This document shows, one piece after another, positions 1 to 8,352 of a stretch of DNA of 64,000 nucleotides; position 1 is the first letter of the stretch, and each line of letters opens with the position of its first letter. The translations under genes and the position numbers were made by a program. The notes below the pieces were generated by a model. That model worked only from the letters and a program-made list of their open reading frames with translations, searched no databases and was not told the DNA's origin. This DNA comes from JAOUGY01 sp963825585 (lineage in GTDB: Bacteria > Actinomycetota > Acidimicrobiia > Spongiisociales > ZC4RG35), in contig CAWGTX010000010.1 of NCBI GenBank assembly GCA_963825585.1, positions 372,001-436,000 of the forward strand, in the 5' to 3' direction.

Positions 1-537
1 CGCACCGCCATTGAAGCTCGACGAGTTCCCAACGAAGAGTGAGTCGATGATTGTGAGGCCGGCTCCGTTGAAGAAGACGCCGCCGCCGATGGTGGCGGAC
101 GAATCGGACACGGTCACGCCGTCGAGTGTGAGGAGGCTGTTGGCGTTGATGGCGCCGCCAGAGATCTCGACACTATCACCGCCGGTGACCTCGACGTCGA
201 TCAGGGTGAAGTCGGCGTTGGCGTCGATGATCGGACGGGACAGCCCGGGGTTGCGGATGATGACCCCGGGCGCGGTGCCCTGGATGGTCAGCTCCTCGGC
301 GATGTCGAGGACTTCCTCGTACACACCGGGATCCACCAGGATCGTGTCGGCACCGGGAGCAGCGTTGGCGGCTTCCACGGCGGCCTCGATCGTGAGGTAG
401 TCACAGCCTTCGATACACACCGTGAACGTCGCCGCCGAAGCGGGCGCCGCACCAAACGGCACCATCGCGGCGACCAACGCCAACGTCAGCAAACTCGAAG
501 TCCGGCGCCTCGCGCGCCGTACACCCACTCCCACCAT
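1..537 (-). CDS. secreted parallel beta-helix repeat protein (3' end outside window)
   Basis: Reading leftward from an ATG at 537, 179 codons stay open to the window edge, so the C-terminus is missing. The protein starts with an Arg-rich n-region, a hydrophobic stretch (LLTLALVAAMVPFGAAPASA) and a likely signal-peptidase site after ASA. The mature part begins with a short Cys-x3-Cys stretch and then has the ladder pattern of right-handed beta-helix or pectate-lyase-like repeats, with motifs such as DTILVDPGVYEE, LTIQGTAPGVII and GGAIN. Proteins of this kind are usually extracellular or cell-surface; no catalytic residue can be assigned. The promoter should lie in the repeat-bearing gap shared with the divergent cyclase gene. 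Confidence 0.75.
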   Translation of the reverse strand, partial: MVGVGVRRARRRTSSLLTLALVAAMVPFGAAPASAATFTVCIEGCDYLTIEAAVEAANAAPGADTILVDPGVYEEVLDIAEELTIQGTAPGVIIRNPGLSRPIIDANADFTLIDVEVTGGDSVEISGGAINANSLLTLDGVTVSDSSATIGGGVFFNGAGLTIIDSLFVGNSSSFNGGA

Positions 538-869
538 GGCCTCCCTGAATTGTTCCCCGCCGCACAGCGTACAGACCGACAACGGGTCGACAACGGGAGA
601 ACCGGGCGAGCCGTCAAATACGGGCCATTCGGACTAGTTACTCAACGAGGCTTTGCGGATAGGGCAGCTGACCGGATCGGTCCAGTGACGGTCAACAAGT
701 CAACAGGTCGACAAGCCAACAGGCCAAGCCCGAGATTCCGATCCTGTTGGGACCTGTGGACCCGTGGACAGCTCCGCCGAGAGGATCCCCGCCGACCCGA
801 TCCCCTATCCTCGTCGTCTGTCTCCGCCGACCCTGTGCAGCTTCCGTCCGGCTCCTACCCTGATCGCCG
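538..869. other. intergenic region with GTCAACAGG-type repeats
   Basis: This 332-bp gap separates two divergent genes and must hold both promoters. I see no convincing gene in it. Positions 691-724 carry near-tandem copies of a 9-mer resembling GTCAACAGG/GTCGACAAG, the same repeat family found at 4571-4640, 37186-37238 and 39881-39918. Confidence 0.6.
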
Positions 870-3839
870 ATGGCAAGCCATGATCGGGTGATGGTTGGAC
901 GGTCCACGCTCGACGACGCCCGTTTCCTCCTCTACCTGCCGCGCGTCGTCGCCACCTGGGGTGATCACGGAGCAACCCGGTCGGTCGAGGGGACCCTCGT
1001 GTTCGCAGACGTGACAGGGTTCACCGCCCTCACTGAGCGCCTGAGCAAGGCGGGCAGCATCGGGTCCGAACGCGTCACCGAGGCCGTGAACGCGGTGTTC
1101 ACCGAGATCCTCTCGATCGCCCGGCTGGAGGGTGGAGACCTGCTCTCGTTCGGTGGCGACGCCCTCCTCCTCTTGTTCTCGGGTGAGGACCACCGTCGGC
1201 GGGCGGTGTCGGCCGCCTGGGAGATGCAGGAGGCGATGGGAGTCGGAGAAGACCTGCGGGCGTCGATCGGAGTGGCCTCGGGTGACATCACCCTGGCCAT
1301 CGCCGGCAGTCGGCAGCGGCTCGTGTTCGTGCTCGGGTCGGTGGTCGACGAGGTGGTGGCGCTCGAGACGGTGGCCGAGGCCGGGGAGGTCGTTGCATCC
1401 TCCGCCACGCTCGCCGGGATCGACGACTGGTGCCGCGGAGTTGCCCGATCATCGGGATTCGTGATCGCCGATGCGCCGGAGCCATCCGACATCGAGATCG
1501 AGGACGGCGACAGTGGTCGCGTCACGGCCGACCTGGGTGCGTTGATCCCCGCCGCGTTGCACTCGGAACTCGCTGTCACGGGGGCCGACGGCGAACACCG
1601 TCCGGCGGTGGTCGGTTTCATCAAGGTGCGGGGCACCTCGTCCTCTGGGGGACCCGAGGCCATCACCGAGTCTCTTGGTCGCATGGTCGACGCCCTCGTC
1701 GACGAAGCCGGTCAGCACCGGGTGTGTGTGCTCGCCTCCGACATCGATGGGGACGGCGTGAAGGTGATCATCACCGCCGGTGTCCCGCACGCCGTACCCG
1801 AACCGCACGAGCGTCTGCTGAGGACCGTGCAACGAACGAGCGCACGGTTCCCGGAACTGGACATCAGGGTGGGGGTTGCCGACGGTGCCGTGTTTGCGGG
1901 TGACCTCGGAGCCGCCTTCCGCCGCTCGTACACGGTGATGGGCGACCCGGTGAACCTTGCAGCGCGGCTGGCCGCAGCAGCCGAGCCGGGGGAGCTCCTG
2001 GTGGCGCCGTCGGTAGCCGCCCACCTCGTCGACCGCTTCGAGCTGACCGAACGCGAGGCCGTGTCCCTCAAGGGGAAAGCGGAGCCCGTGGCCCCGTCAG
2101 TGGTGGGGGTACCGCTCGAGCGTCATGCACCCGAGGTCGCGGCAACGCCGTTCGTGGGTCGCCGTGAGGAGTTGTGGGAGATCGCTGCCATCGCCCGCCG
2201 GCAGGTCGACGATGTTCGGATGGTGGTGGAGCTGGTCGGCCCCGCCGGCATCGGCAAGTCACGCCTGGTGGCGGCCCTCCCCGACGCCCTTCCCGAGATG
2301 GCCCATCTGGCGGTGCGGGCCCAGGAGTATGACCGCTCCACCGCATACCGGGTGGTGGGCACCCTCCTGCGACGGTCGGTCGGCACAGCTCTCGATGCAA
2401 CCGCCGAGGAAGCCGGCCGCCGCCTCGCCGAGCTCGTCCGCGAGCGCGCCCCGGGGCTGCTGCCGTGGCTGCCTCTCATCGCCAGAGCGGCAGAGGCCAA
2501 AGCCGAACCGACGCCCGAGGTCGACGACCTCGACCCCCGGTTTCTGGCTCCCACCACAGCCCGACTGCTTGTGGAACTCGCCCAGGTGGTGCTCGACCGG
2601 CCGGCCGTGATCGTGGTGGAAGACCACGAATGGATCGATCCGGCATCGCGAGAGCTGATCGAGCACATGATCGACCGAACCGGCGAGCATCGGTGGCTGT
2701 GGGTCATGACCGGTCGGGGCGCCAAGGATTGGCCCGGTGCCTACCGCATGTCGCTGGGACCGCTCGGCCCGACCGACATAGAAGCCGTCATCTCATCGGT
2801 GGCGCCCGCCACGCCCCCACGACTGGTGGCCACGTTGGTCGAACGCGCCGACGGCAACCCGTTGTTCGCCGTCGAACTCGCCTCGCTGGGTCAGGCGGAG
2901 GCCATCCCCGACACCATCGAACGCCTCATCGCCACGAGAATCGACCGGCTCGAAGCGCGGGAGCGACGGCTGCTCCGCTACGCATCGGTACTCGGTGCCG
3001 AGTTCGACCTCGACCTGCTCGCCGAAGCCCTGGCACCGATGGCGGGCGGATTCGACGACTCCGGGACGTGGTCGGCGCTGGCCGAGTTCATCACCGTTTC
3101 GCCGCTTGGCAAGGTCCGCTTTACGCAGGGGCTCGTGAGGGAAGTCGCCTACGCCGGCCTGTCATACCGGCGACGACAGGAGATCCATGGCATGGTGGCC
3201 GACACCATCGAACGACGAGCCCGCCATCGGGCCCGGCGTTTCGCCGCCGTACTGTCGGTGCACTTCGAGGCGGCAGGCATGCACGAGAAGACCTGGGAGT
3301 ACGCCGTGATGGCGGCGGAGCGGGCTGCGGCCGCCTGGGCCACCCATGAAGCGGTTGACCTCTACCGACGGGCGATCGAAGCGGCACGCCGACTCGGGGA
3401 AACCGTCGACCGGGCTGCCGCCTTCGACGCTGCGCTTGCTCTGGCCGAGGCGGCCGACCTCACCGGTGAGTTCGACGTCGTCGAGGAAGCCCTTGCCTAC
3501 GCCTCGAACCTCCGACTCGATGGCGAGTCCCGAGTCCTGGCGGTGGCGCAGGCCCGGCTGTTCGAGAAGCGGGGAGAGCTCGACGCCGCCGCCGAAGCAC
3601 TCGACCAGGCGATCGAGGGGGTCGTGGACGACACCACCGACATGCAGGCGGTGATGATGCTGGCCGGCATCCGCCACCGACAGGGTCGCTTCCAGGAGTC
3701 GGCTGATCATTGTCGGTCGGTGATCGAGGCACCGAATGTGGACGAGCATCCGGCTCGGCTGGCCCACGCGCTCAACCTGTTGTCGCTCAACGCCACGCAT
3801 CTGGGTGAGGGCGGTCGTGTCCACGCCGAGCGCGGCTGA
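870..3839 (+). CDS. adenylate/guanylate cyclase-like regulator with AAA-type ATPase and TPR region (main part)
   Basis: This is a large multidomain signalling protein of the cyclase-plus-predicted-ATPase type common in actinobacteria. A first class III cyclase domain begins near residue 42 (LVFADVTGFTALTERL, candidate metal Asp47; FGGDALLLLF near 95-104). A second cyclase-like domain (about 245-410) ends in YTVMGDPVNLAARL. The NTPase module has Walker A GPAGIGKS at 457-464 and a Walker-B-like VIVVEDHEW near 580. Helical TPR-like repeats follow from about 780. The frame stops at 3839 inside the TPR region, and the same repeats continue at once in another frame (3845-4570). A lost base near 3835 therefore best explains the end. 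The signal sensed is unknown. Confidence 0.8.
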   Translation: MASHDRVMVGRSTLDDARFLLYLPRVVATWGDHGATRSVEGTLVFADVTGFTALTERLSKAGSIGSERVTEAVNAVFTEILSIARLEGGDLLSFGGDALLLLFSGEDHRRRAVSAAWEMQEAMGVGEDLRASIGVASGDITLAIAGSRQRLVFVLGSVVDEVVALETVAEAGEVVASSATLAGIDDWCRGVARSSGFVIADAPEPSDIEIEDGDSGRVTADLGALIPAALHSELAVTGADGEHRPAVVGFIKVRGTSSSGGPEAITESLGRMVDALVDEAGQHRVCVLASDIDGDGVKVIITAGVPHAVPEPHERLLRTVQRTSARFPELDIRVGVADGAVFAGDLGAAFRRSYTVMGDPVNLAARLAAAAEPGELLVAPSVAAHLVDRFELTEREAVSLKGKAEPVAPSVVGVPLERHAPEVAATPFVGRREELWEIAAIARRQVDDVRMVVELVGPAGIGKSRLVAALPDALPEMAHLAVRAQEYDRSTAYRVVGTLLRRSVGTALDATAEEAGRRLAELVRERAPGLLPWLPLIARAAEAKAEPTPEVDDLDPRFLAPTTARLLVELAQVVLDRPAVIVVEDHEWIDPASRELIEHMIDRTGEHRWLWVMTGRGAKDWPGAYRMSLGPLGPTDIEAVISSVAPATPPRLVATLVERADGNPLFAVELASLGQAEAIPDTIERLIATRIDRLEARERRLLRYASVLGAEFDLDLLAEALAPMAGGFDDSGTWSALAEFITVSPLGKVRFTQGLVREVAYAGLSYRRRQEIHGMVADTIERRARHRARRFAAVLSVHFEAAGMHEKTWEYAVMAAERAAAAWATHEAVDLYRRAIEAARRLGETVDRAAAFDAALALAEAADLTGEFDVVEEALAYASNLRLDGESRVLAVAQARLFEKRGELDAAAEALDQAIEGVVDDTTDMQAVMMLAGIRHRQGRFQESADHCRSVIEAPNVDEHPARLAHALNLLSLNATHLGEGGRVHAERG

Positions 3840-3844
3840 GCCTG

Positions 3845-4570
3845 TTGGAGAACCTGGGTGACTGGGCGGCCACCGGTCGCGTGTTCAACAACCTGGCGAT
3901 CGACTCGTACTACGCCGGCCGCTGGGACGAGGCGGCCGATCTGTACCGCCGGGGCCGCGAGGCCTCCGATCGTGCGGGCGACGTCGTGACGGTCGCCACC
4001 TTCGACAACAACATCGCCGAGATCCTGTCCGACCAGGGACGCCTGGACGAAGCGGCCGAGTTGTTCCGGCGAGCCGAGTCGGTGTGGCGAGCCTCGGGCT
4101 ACCCGGTGGGCGAAGCACTGGTGGCGTCGAACATCGGGCGTCTCGCCATGAGACAGGGCGACCACGCAACTGCGTCGTCACGCCTCGCCGACGCCGTCGG
4201 CCGCTTCGAGGAGATGGGGGCGGCCGCGCTCGCCGCCGAGACGAGGCTCCGAGTCGTCGAGTGCCTCATCTGCCAGGCACGAACCGACGAGGCACTCGAG
4301 CTTCTCGACGAGCTGGCTGGACAGTCACCCGACCGGGCGCCGATGCTCGCCTGGCTCCGCGCCCACGCCCTGGCGGTTGCCGGCGACGACTCGGCCGTCG
4401 CATCGATGACCGAGGCCGTGGAACTCCTCGCCGGCGTCGGCCAGCCCTACGAGTTCGCCCTCGCCCGCATTGCCCTCGCCCGTCTCACCGGCGCCGACGA
4501 CGCTGCAGCCCGCGCCGATCTGGCGGAACTGGGAGCGGACGGGGCGTTCGTGTTGGCGGTGGACAGGTAG
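3845..4570 (+). CDS. C-terminal TPR part of the cyclase/ATPase protein in a shifted frame
   Basis: This 241-codon frame continues the TPR array of the gene ending at 3839. Typical TPR text is visible (FNNLAIDSYYAGRWDEAADL, then DNNIAEILSDQGRLDEAAEL). Adding one base near 3835 (GCGG to GCGGG) joins the frames as ...ERGLSLLENLGDWAATG..., which reads as an ordinary TPR helix pair. It could be translated alone from the TTG at 3845, but no clear ribosome binding site precedes it. A single gene of 870-4570 with a sequencing or real frameshift is more likely. The stop lies directly against a 9-bp tandem repeat. Confidence 0.65.
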   Translation: MENLGDWAATGRVFNNLAIDSYYAGRWDEAADLYRRGREASDRAGDVVTVATFDNNIAEILSDQGRLDEAAELFRRAESVWRASGYPVGEALVASNIGRLAMRQGDHATASSRLADAVGRFEEMGAAALAAETRLRVVECLICQARTDEALELLDELAGQSPDRAPMLAWLRAHALAVAGDDSAVASMTEAVELLAGVGQPYEFALARIALARLTGADDAAARADLAELGADGAFVLAVDR

Positions 4571-4640
4571 GCAGGTCAACAGGTCAACAGGTCAACAGGT
4601 CAACAGGTCAACAGGTCAACAGGTCAACAGGTCGACAGGT
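4571..4640 (+). repeat. 9-bp tandem repeat (GGTCAACAG)n
   Basis: About seven near-perfect copies of the nonamer GGTCAACAG run from just after the cyclase stop codon; the last copies vary to GGTCGACAG. The array sits between convergent genes (cyclase and vapC) and is not part of a gene. Divergent copies of the same unit occur at 691-724, 37186-37238 and 39881-39918. Confidence 0.9.
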
Positions 4641-4645
4641 GACGA

Positions 4646-5023
4646 TCAGAGCACCTCGACGGTGCAGGTGACGCCCGGTGCGTTGGCGAGACGGATGTCG
4701 GTCGTGAGGAGCGAGGTCGCATCGGCCATCTCGGCGAGGGCGACGTAGGTGGCGTCGTAGGCGCTGAGGTTGTGCCGGAGCTCCCACATTCGTGGTCGGA
4801 GCCAGTCGGCGGGGAATCGGGTGAGGACCAGGCGGGTGAACCCGCTCAGCGCCGTAGTTGCCTGCTCGTCGGTCAGGCTCCCGTTGACGACGAGGCGGCG
4901 AAGGACGTTGGTGACTTCGCTGTCGATGAGGTGGGGAACTGCGAGTTCCTCCTCGCCGAGCAGGTCGGGGTCCAGATCGTTGGCCACGAGTTCGACGATG
5001 ACGCCCGCATCGATGACCTTCAA
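4646..5023 (-). CDS. VapC-type PIN-domain toxin
   Basis: This 125-residue protein has the PIN-domain pattern of VapC RNases. Acidic residues occur at the expected places: Asp5 in MKVIDAGVIVEL, Glu in LIDSEVTNVL, Asp in AYDATYVALA and Asp in LLTTDIRLA. It would act as an Mg2+-dependent RNase inhibited by the antitoxin encoded just upstream. The TTG start at 5023 overlaps the antitoxin stop codon, so the two genes are translationally coupled. The length is normal for the family. Confidence 0.88.
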   Translation of the reverse strand: MKVIDAGVIVELVANDLDPDLLGEEELAVPHLIDSEVTNVLRRLVVNGSLTDEQATTALSGFTRLVLTRFPADWLRPRMWELRHNLSAYDATYVALAEMADATSLLTTDIRLANAPGVTCTVEVL

Positions 5024-5262
5024 TCGCCGCGACCTTCGTGGAGCGCGGCCAGGATCGCCTCGCGACCGACGTGGCCTCGGACCTCGGACTGTGTCTCGCG
5101 GATCACTGCTGCGTTGGCTCTGACCGCTTGGGACCGGTTGGCCAGGTGCTCAGCTCGCGGCAACATGTATCGAGTCAAGGAGAGGCCTTGGGACTCGGCG
5201 GCCTCGGTCAAGGCGTCGTGCACTTCGTCCGGCACATCTCGGATCTGGATCACCTTGGGCAT
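5020..5262 (-). CDS. ribbon-helix-helix (FitA/VapB-like) antitoxin
   Basis: This 80-residue protein starts MPKVIQIRDVPDEVH, typical of FitA/VapB-type Arc/MetJ ribbon-helix-helix antitoxins: a beta strand followed by two helices (DEVHDALTEAAESQGLSLTRYM). The C-terminal tail should wrap the toxin. The ATG at 5262 is preferred over an upstream codon at 5301 because the fold starts there and a palindrome lies just upstream (5282-5300). It overlaps the PIN-domain toxin gene. Confidence 0.85.
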   Translation of the reverse strand: MPKVIQIRDVPDEVHDALTEAAESQGLSLTRYMLPRAEHLANRSQAVRANAAVIRETQSEVRGHVGREAILAALHEGRGD

Positions 5263-5281
5263 GCCCTCATCGTAGTCGCAT

Positions 5282-5300
5282 TGGGTGCAACATGCACCCA
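5282..5300. promoter_or_regulatory. palindromic operator of the vapBC module
   Basis: Two perfect 8-bp arms, TGGGTGCA and TGCACCCA, are separated by ACA. The site ends 20 bp upstream of the antitoxin ATG. Ribbon-helix-helix antitoxins usually repress their own operon at such palindromes, so autoregulation is the likely role (inference). Confidence 0.6.
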
Positions 5301-5367
5301 TTCGATTCCACTGGTAGCGGCAGTCGCCGTCTCCTGGCTCTTCGCTCCTCGCCCTTCGCTGGTCCCG

Positions 5368-6018
5368 TCAGTCGGTCCCCACAGCGGCTGATCGATGGTG
5401 AACGGTAGTGGCTCGCCCCACCGGTCGGCGTACGCCGACCTGATGGGCGGGTGCACGTTCGGCGACGCCCCACTTGCCCAGTGGGTAGCCGCAGGACACG
5501 GCGGCGTTCATCGTCCAGCCCTTGTCGGCGGGGACGCCGAGCAGCTCGAAGGTGGCCTCGGCCTGGAAGATGCCGAGGATGGTGGTGAGGCAGGTGCCGA
5601 TGCCATGGCCACGGGCGGCGAGCATGGCACTCCACACCGCCGGGTAGATGGAGGCGCCGGTGGGATCGTTGCGGGAGAACGCCATGAACCACATGGGGAC
5701 CTGTTCGAAGTTCTCGGCTAGCCAGGCGCTGGAGCGCATCACCCGCAGGGCCGCTTCGTCGCCGGACGCCTCGGCAGCTTCCCGACGGCCGGCGTAGATG
5801 GTGTTCTGGAGCTGGTCGAAGGCGGTCCGGTACAGCGGCGCCAGCCCGGCCCGGATCTCGGCATCGGTGACGATGAGGAACCGCCAGTTCTGGCTGTTGC
5901 CTCCCGACGGTGCCCGCACGGCGGCGTCGAGGATGGCGGCCTGCACGTCCTCGGGCACCGGGTCCGGCTTGACCCGTCGCATGGCCCGGGTGGTGTAGAG
6001 CGCTTCGCTGAGTTCCAT
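5368..6018 (-). CDS. nitroreductase family protein (C-terminus probably frameshifted)
   Basis: An FMN-dependent nitroreductase-like oxidoreductase of 216 codons from the ATG at 6018. It starts MELSEALYTTRAMRRVKPDP, with the classic RAMRR phosphate-binding start, APSGGNSQNWRF, and CGYPLGKWG near the C-terminus. After KWGVAERAPAHQ the frame loses similarity to the family. A +1 frame gives AYADRWGEPLPF, which looks like the normal family ending, so an extra base near 5431 (in GTCGGCG on the coding strand) is suspected. The corrected frame remains open to about 5250, overlapping the vapB start. The substrate is unknown. Confidence 0.75.
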   Translation of the reverse strand: MELSEALYTTRAMRRVKPDPVPEDVQAAILDAAVRAPSGGNSQNWRFLIVTDAEIRAGLAPLYRTAFDQLQNTIYAGRREAAEASGDEAALRVMRSSAWLAENFEQVPMWFMAFSRNDPTGASIYPAVWSAMLAARGHGIGTCLTTILGIFQAEATFELLGVPADKGWTMNAAVSCGYPLGKWGVAERAPAHQVGVRRPVGRATTVHHRSAAVGTD

Positions 6019-6072
6019 GCCGGGAGCGTACCGGTGTGGGGTTGGCGGTGACGGGTGCCAGCATGTCGGGTC

Positions 6073-7006
6073 ATGCGAGTTGTTGTGATCGGTGCAGGGA
6101 TGAGCGGGCTCACCGCCGCCAAGGTGTTGTCGGCCCGGGGCCACCAGGTGACGGTGGCTCGACAAGGGTCGGGCGGTGGGAGGGCGGATGGCGTCGAAGC
6201 GGATCGGCGATGCCCGCTTCGACCACGGCGCCCAGCACTTCAGCGCCCGCAGCCCGGAGTTCGCCGAGACGGTCGATCGACTGATCGCCGGCGGGGCGGC
6301 GAAGGTCTGGTTCGAGTCGCACAGCATCACCGAACCGGACCGGGGCGTGGAGCCGAGACACGTTGGATCCCCGTCGATGCGTTCGGTGTGCGAGCACCTG
6401 GCGCAGGGACTGGACGTCCGGGTCGGGGTGACGGTCACCGGTGTTCGTCGCCAGAACGGCGACGTGATGGTCGACACCGCCGACGGGCCGCTCATCGCCG
6501 ATGCCTGCGTGGTCACCGCCCCCCTCCCCCAGACCCTCACCCTGGTTGGCGAGCTGGCGGGCGATCATCGCTCACGACTCGAGTCGATCACCTACGACCC
6601 CTGCCTGGCGGCGATGCTGATCCTCGACGGCCCGTCCGGTCTGCCGGACGGTCACCTCGCCCTGGCCGAGGGCCCGATCGCCTGGATGGCCGACAATCAG
6701 CACAAAGGTGTGTCCCCGGTCCCGGCCGTCACCGTGCACGCCTCCCCCGACTTCTCCCGGGAGCATCTCGAACAGGAGCCATCGGAGTGGTTGCCGCTCG
6801 TGGTGGCTGCGGCCGCCGGACATCTCGGAGCCAAGGTGGTCGAAGCCCACGGTCACCGCTGGCGCTACTCCATCCCCACCAATCCCGGAACCGAAGCCGC
6901 CATCGAAGTCGCACCCGGCATCGTGGTCGCCGGCGAGGCGCTGGCAGGTGCCCGGGTGGAGGGAGCATTTCTCTCGGGCCTCGCTGCGGCGGCAGTCCTC
7001 GGGTGA
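6073..7006 (+). CDS. FAD/NAD(P)-dependent amine-oxidase-like oxidoreductase (renalase type), frameshifted
   Basis: The N-terminal Rossmann motif MRVVVIGAGMSGLTAAKVL starts at the ATG at 6073 in one frame. The rest (GGRMASKRIGDARFDHGAQHF to the C-terminal GIVVAGEALAGARVEGAFLS) lies in another frame running to 7006. Removing one G near 6152 (GGTGGCTCG to GGTGCTCG) restores VTVLDKGRAVGGRMASKR, which matches this FAD family exactly in layout: GxGxxG, E/D-KGR, GGR, and the C-terminal FAD-binding segment. Total length is then about 310 residues, normal for renalase-like proteins. It is divergent from the nitroreductase gene. The substrate cannot be told. Confidence 0.72.
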
Positions 7007-7022
7007 GGGCTGAGACAGAGCA

Positions 7023-7050
7023 GGTAAAACGTAGAACGTTCAACGTAGAA
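7023..7050. repeat. short heptamer repeat (AACGTAG/AACGTTC)
   Basis: Four consecutive heptamers, AACGTAG, AACGTTC, AACGTAG and AACGTAC, form a 28-bp run just downstream of the FAD oxidoreductase gene. The 7-bp period is shared with the longer heptamer arrays at 21450-21602. The rest of 7051-7291 holds nothing I recognise. Confidence 0.65.
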
Positions 7051-7291
7051 CGTACCGACCCCCGGATTGCCCCTCGGACACAATGGGCACGTCAATCGGT
7101 CTTCCCTCTTGGCAGCAAGCTCGACGACCGCCCTCGACGTGCTGCAGGACTACTTCGACGATGCCACAGGGCAGCGGCCGCCCCGAGGCCATCGATGGCT
7201 CGTAGCCGGTGGGCGCCGGCCCCGATGCCCCGATCGGTCTGAAAGCCACCGGCGTCGGCACATCGCGTGGACGAGTCCGATCCCGACACCA

Positions 7292-7660
7292 TCAGTTCGG
7301 ATGTCGTCGACTCGGTGAACTGAACGTCTGGATCTGGCCCCATCCCAGATTCTGCAGAACCTTCTGCAGAATCTCCTGGTCAGGCCACGCGGCGGCAAAC
7401 GAACGCATGTAGTGAAGGTTTCTGACGGAAGATCCCCGCTGGCCCGGGAACCGGGCACGAAGGTCGGTGGACAGACGCTCGATGACCGACGATCCGTACC
7501 TCTCGACATGCTGACGTTCCACGATGTGGCGGCCGATGTTCCAATACGTGGCCACAACCAGGGCGTTGGACTGGGAAACCGCCGCGCGCTGCGCCGCTCG
7601 GACCGTCTCGACGACGTCGGCAACCAGTGCCGCGTAGGTCTCCTGCGGGACATCGCTCAC
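7292..7660 (-). pseudogene. truncated DUF1016 (YhcG/PDDEXK nuclease family) N-terminal domain
   Basis: A GTG at 7660 opens a 122-codon frame. It matches the N-terminal helical domain of DUF1016 proteins: WNIGRHIVERQ, VIERLSTDLRARFPG, and SVRNLHYMRSFAAAWPD. Family members are normally about 330-370 residues with a C-terminal PDDEXK nuclease domain. Here similarity stops after LQNLGWGQIQTF, leaving no catalytic domain. It is probably a decayed copy of a mobile-associated restriction-like gene and not a functional nuclease. Expression as a short protein cannot be excluded. Confidence 0.7.
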
Positions 7661-7850
7661 CGGTTCAACGTATCGGGTGGATGACCTCGATAGAAGGTGT
7701 CCGCGATCTCACCCAACTCAACGTCAAGCGGACGCACAGCCAAGGGCCAAACCGGTCTTCACCGGCTGCGTCATGCGTGAGCCGAGCGCAAGGCGTGGAG
7801 GGGCCTGGTGACCAGCGCCGAGCGTCGCCTTCGACGATACGATCAGGGAC

Positions 7851-8276
7851 GTGAACAGATCCCGAACCCGGCTGACGGTAGGCATGCTCGCTCTTGCACT
7901 CCTGGTGTCGTCCTGTAGCGGTTGGAGGGAGACATCGCACGATTGGGCGCTGACCGGCATCGACGGATCGACACTGTCGCTCGTGGTGGCGGTCGGATCC
8001 GGGAGCTGCAATCGGTTCGAGCGTGTCATCGTCGAGGAAACGCCGCAGGACGTGCGGCTCACGGCCGTTGTCGGTGACAAGATCGCCGGACCGTTCGGGG
8101 GCGGCTGCGACGCCGATCTGAACGTCGAGTTCGTCGACGCGGTCCTCCAGGAATCACTCGGCGATCGGGAACTCCTCGGCTGTGCGCCCGGGCCTGACGG
8201 GCTGGGTGACTACTTCGGTCAGATCGACGGTGGGCGCCAGGGCAACGACTGCGCCGAAGTCATCGACGGCTGGTGA
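7851..8276 (+). CDS. small lipoprotein, unknown function
   Basis: A 141-residue protein from the GTG at 7851. It has a positively charged start, a hydrophobic segment and the lipobox LVSSC, so Cys22 or so should be lipidated and the protein anchored outside the membrane. The mature part is acidic and contains several Cys residues (GSCNRF, GGGCDAD, LGCAPG, NDCAEV) that could form disulfides. No known domain is recognised. Confidence 0.7.
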   Translation: MNRSRTRLTVGMLALALLVSSCSGWRETSHDWALTGIDGSTLSLVVAVGSGSCNRFERVIVEETPQDVRLTAVVGDKIAGPFGGGCDADLNVEFVDAVLQESLGDRELLGCAPGPDGLGDYFGQIDGGRQGNDCAEVIDGW

Positions 8277-8352
8277 CCTCGCCTCCCCCAGGTCGCCCGC
8301 AGGTTCCGGCCCCTCGCCCCTCGCTCCGTGCTCCTGGCGTACGCTCCCGCTC

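Noticed and set aside
4571..4640. Possible CRISPR array
   Set aside because: The units are 9 bp in direct tandem with no spacers; no cas genes are nearby.
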